Source of the DNA: Sulfitobacter sp.
GTDB taxonomy: Bacteria; Pseudomonadota; Alphaproteobacteria; Rhodobacterales; Rhodobacteraceae
Direction of reading: 5' to 3'
Assembly (NCBI GenBank): GCA_024636395.1
Contig: JAGXHD010000159.1
Span: forward strand, 1 to 6,812
Length of the DNA: 6,812 bases
Below are positions 5,685 to 6,812 of the stretch, piece by piece (within the stretch, counting starts at the first letter, position 1; each line of letters starts with the position of its first letter). Both the position numbers and the translations under genes were made by a program. Under the pieces are notes generated by a model. That model saw only the letters and a program-made list of their open reading frames with translations, ran no database searches and was not told where the DNA came from.

Positions 5685-6737
5685 TTGCTGGTATTGATTT
5701 TGGCAGCGGTGATCTGGGGCCTCGGCGCGGTCATGCGGACGCCACGCTCCGCGCGCTGGATTATGATCGGACTGCTGCTGGTCGGTGTGATCGGGATCCA
5801 GCTCGTTTTCCCCGAAGGTCATCCTTTGCGCGCAGCGACTGGCGGCAGCGCGGCGCTCTGGCTGATCGTGGCCGGCGTGGCCGGAATGATCTGGATCTAT
5901 TCACGCTTCATCAGGGGCCTGCGTACCCGTACGGGCGTGGACGAAAGACTGGCAAGACAGCCAGCAGGCAGGCCGGATAGTTTTTCCGAGACGGAGCTTA
6001 ATCGCTATGCCCGCCATATCGCATTGCGCGAAGTTGGGGGTGCGGGGCAGAAGGCGCTCAAGAATGCAAAGGTGCTGGTGATCGGTGCAGGGGGCCTTGG
6101 CGCGCCTGCGCTGCAATATCTCGCGGCGGTCGGCGTGGGCCGGATCGGGGTAATCGATGGAGACGTGGTCGAGAATTCAAATTTGTCTCGGCAGGTGATC
6201 CACAAGGATGCCGCCCTCGGAATGCCAAAGGTGTTTTCGGCGCAGGCTGAAATGGAGGCGCAGAACCCGTTTGTGGACGTGCGCCCCTACAATCGGCGGC
6301 TGGATGAAAGCATCGCGGCCGAGCTTTTTGCGGAGTACGATCTAGTGCTGGACGGCACCGATAACTTCGAGACGCGCTATCTTGTCAACGTGACCTGCGT
6401 GACGGTGGGCATCCCTCTGGTGTCAGGTGCCCTGAGCCAGTGGGAGGGGCAGCTGAGCGTGTTCGCCCCCGCCCAAGGTGCGCCCTGCTACCAGTGCATT
6501 TTTCCCAAGGCTCCCGCGCCCAATCTCGCCCCGAGTTGTGCGGAGGCGGGCGTGATCGGCCCGCTGCCCGGTGTAGTGGGCGCGATGATGGCGGTTGAGG
6601 CTGTCAAACTCATCACCAAGGCCGGTACGCCGCTGCTCGGGCAGATGATCATCTACGATGCGCTTTACGGCGAGAGCCGCCGCATTGGAATAAAGCCGCG
6701 TGCCGATTGCCCGATATGTGCGCATGTGAGCGCTTGA
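5685..6737 (+). CDS. moeB: MoeB/ThiF/HesA-family adenylyltransferase with N-terminal membrane anchor
   Basis: A 350-residue E1-like enzyme that would adenylate the C-terminal Gly-Gly of a sulfur-carrier protein such as MoaD or ThiS, for molybdopterin or thiazole synthesis. Residues 1-72 hold three hydrophobic stretches (about 1-17, 25-42, 55-72) followed by a basic RFIRGLRTRT, predicting a membrane anchor with the catalytic part in the cytoplasm. The ThiF domain starts at FSETELNRYARHIALREVGG and has the ATP-binding GAGGLG (134-139), D158 in VIDGD, NLSRQ (R169), K182 and DGTDNF (223-228). Zinc-type CxxC pairs are C268/C271 and C342/C345. The conserved cysteine C285 lies in SCAEAGVIGPLPGVVG. 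There is no rhodanese domain. MoeB versus ThiF cannot be settled from sequence; general MoeB-like features make molybdopterin the first guess. The start is uncertain: TTG 5685 is favoured by its ribosome site, GTG 5646 would add 13 residues. It directly follows dut. Confidence 0.87.
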   Translation: MLVLILAAVIWGLGAVMRTPRSARWIMIGLLLVGVIGIQLVFPEGHPLRAATGGSAALWLIVAGVAGMIWIYSRFIRGLRTRTGVDERLARQPAGRPDSFSETELNRYARHIALREVGGAGQKALKNAKVLVIGAGGLGAPALQYLAAVGVGRIGVIDGDVVENSNLSRQVIHKDAALGMPKVFSAQAEMEAQNPFVDVRPYNRRLDESIAAELFAEYDLVLDGTDNFETRYLVNVTCVTVGIPLVSGALSQWEGQLSVFAPAQGAPCYQCIFPKAPAPNLAPSCAEAGVIGPLPGVVGAMMAVEAVKLITKAGTPLLGQMIIYDALYGESRRIGIKPRADCPICAHVSA

Positions 6738-6754
6738 ATTTCCATCCTCAGCCC

Positions 6755-6773
6755 GCGCTGCGACCCGCAGCGC
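6755..6773. other. Strong GC-rich hairpin between moeB and the next gene
   Basis: GCGCTGCG (6755-6762) and its exact complement CGCAGCGC (6766-6773) are separated by three bases, giving a perfect 8-bp stem. It lies 17 bases after the moeB stop and 2 bases before the AGGAG ribosome site (6776-6780) of the next start. No T-run follows on either strand. It could be a weak terminator, an RNA-stability stem protecting the upstream messenger, or a structure tuning translation of the next gene. Confidence 0.5.
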
Positions 6774-6786
6774 ACAGGAGACTGCC

Positions 6787-6812
6787 ATGAACCCGCTGTT
6801 GCAAGACTGGAC
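6787..6812 (+). CDS. Start of a downstream gene, possibly M3-family peptidyl-dipeptidase (Dcp/oligopeptidase A)
   Basis: Only the first eight codons plus two bases are present, reading MNPLLQDW and running off the window. A textbook AGGAG ribosome site at 6776-6780, 6 bases before the ATG, supports a genuine start. The N-terminus resembles the (M)xNPLLxDWxTPFxLPPF opening that I recall from alphaproteobacterial M3 zinc metallopeptidases of the Dcp/PrlC group, which trim oligopeptides. With so few residues the identity is a guess; the existence of a gene here is much more secure. Confidence 0.55.

Noticed and set aside
4637..5734. Long minus-strand open frame of 365 codons opposite coaBC and dut
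   Set aside because: It lies entirely against two certain genes, resembles no family I know and is low in structure. Long antisense frames are expected in GC-rich codon-biased DNA.

Overview
The window reads as ordinary chromosomal DNA from a marine alphaproteobacterium, most likely a roseobacter-type member of the Rhodobacterales. The grounds are moderately GC-rich codon use, a divergent second heat-shock sigma factor of the RpoHII type next to coaBC and dut, a CobP/CobU protein beginning with an alphaproteobacterial-style MLPKGTFVLGGAASGKS, and GTTAAC/TTAACC boxes of CtrA type in front of comM. I see no rRNA, tRNA, insertion sequence, CRISPR array, phage gene or toxin-antitoxin pair. The taxonomic assignment is inference from remembered protein families, not a database result.

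The left half (1-2180) is transcribed leftwards. From the divergent centre outwards it holds cobU/cobP (cobinamide kinase/guanylyltransferase), a histidine phosphatase that is probably alpha-ribazole phosphatase (overlapping cobU by 4 bases), a glutathione S-transferase homologue, and, after a 105-base gap with CtrA-like boxes, the first 78 codons of comM (YifB-type AAA+ protein of natural transformation). The first two genes serve the nucleotide-loop end of cobalamin synthesis. The GST may be a passenger of the same transcript. comM probably has its own promoter.

The right half (2278-6812) is transcribed rightwards: rpoHII, a secreted ChaN-type haem-binding-like protein (4-base overlap with rpoHII), coaBC (coenzyme A synthesis), dut (dUTPase, 4-base overlap with coaBC), a MoeB/ThiF-family E1-like adenylyltransferase with an N-terminal membrane anchor (directly abutting dut), and the first bases of another gene, possibly an M3-family peptidyl-dipeptidase. 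Tight spacing suggests two co-translated groups, rpoHII-chaN and coaBC-dut-moeB.

No undescribed multi-gene system is evident. The most interesting points are regulatory or architectural: CtrA-type boxes before comM, a perfect hairpin that sequesters the likely Shine-Dalgarno of chaN at the very end of rpoHII, the membrane-tethered MoeB-like enzyme with an apparent TTG start, an inverted repeat in the cobU/rpoHII divergent region, and a strong 8-bp hairpin before the last gene.
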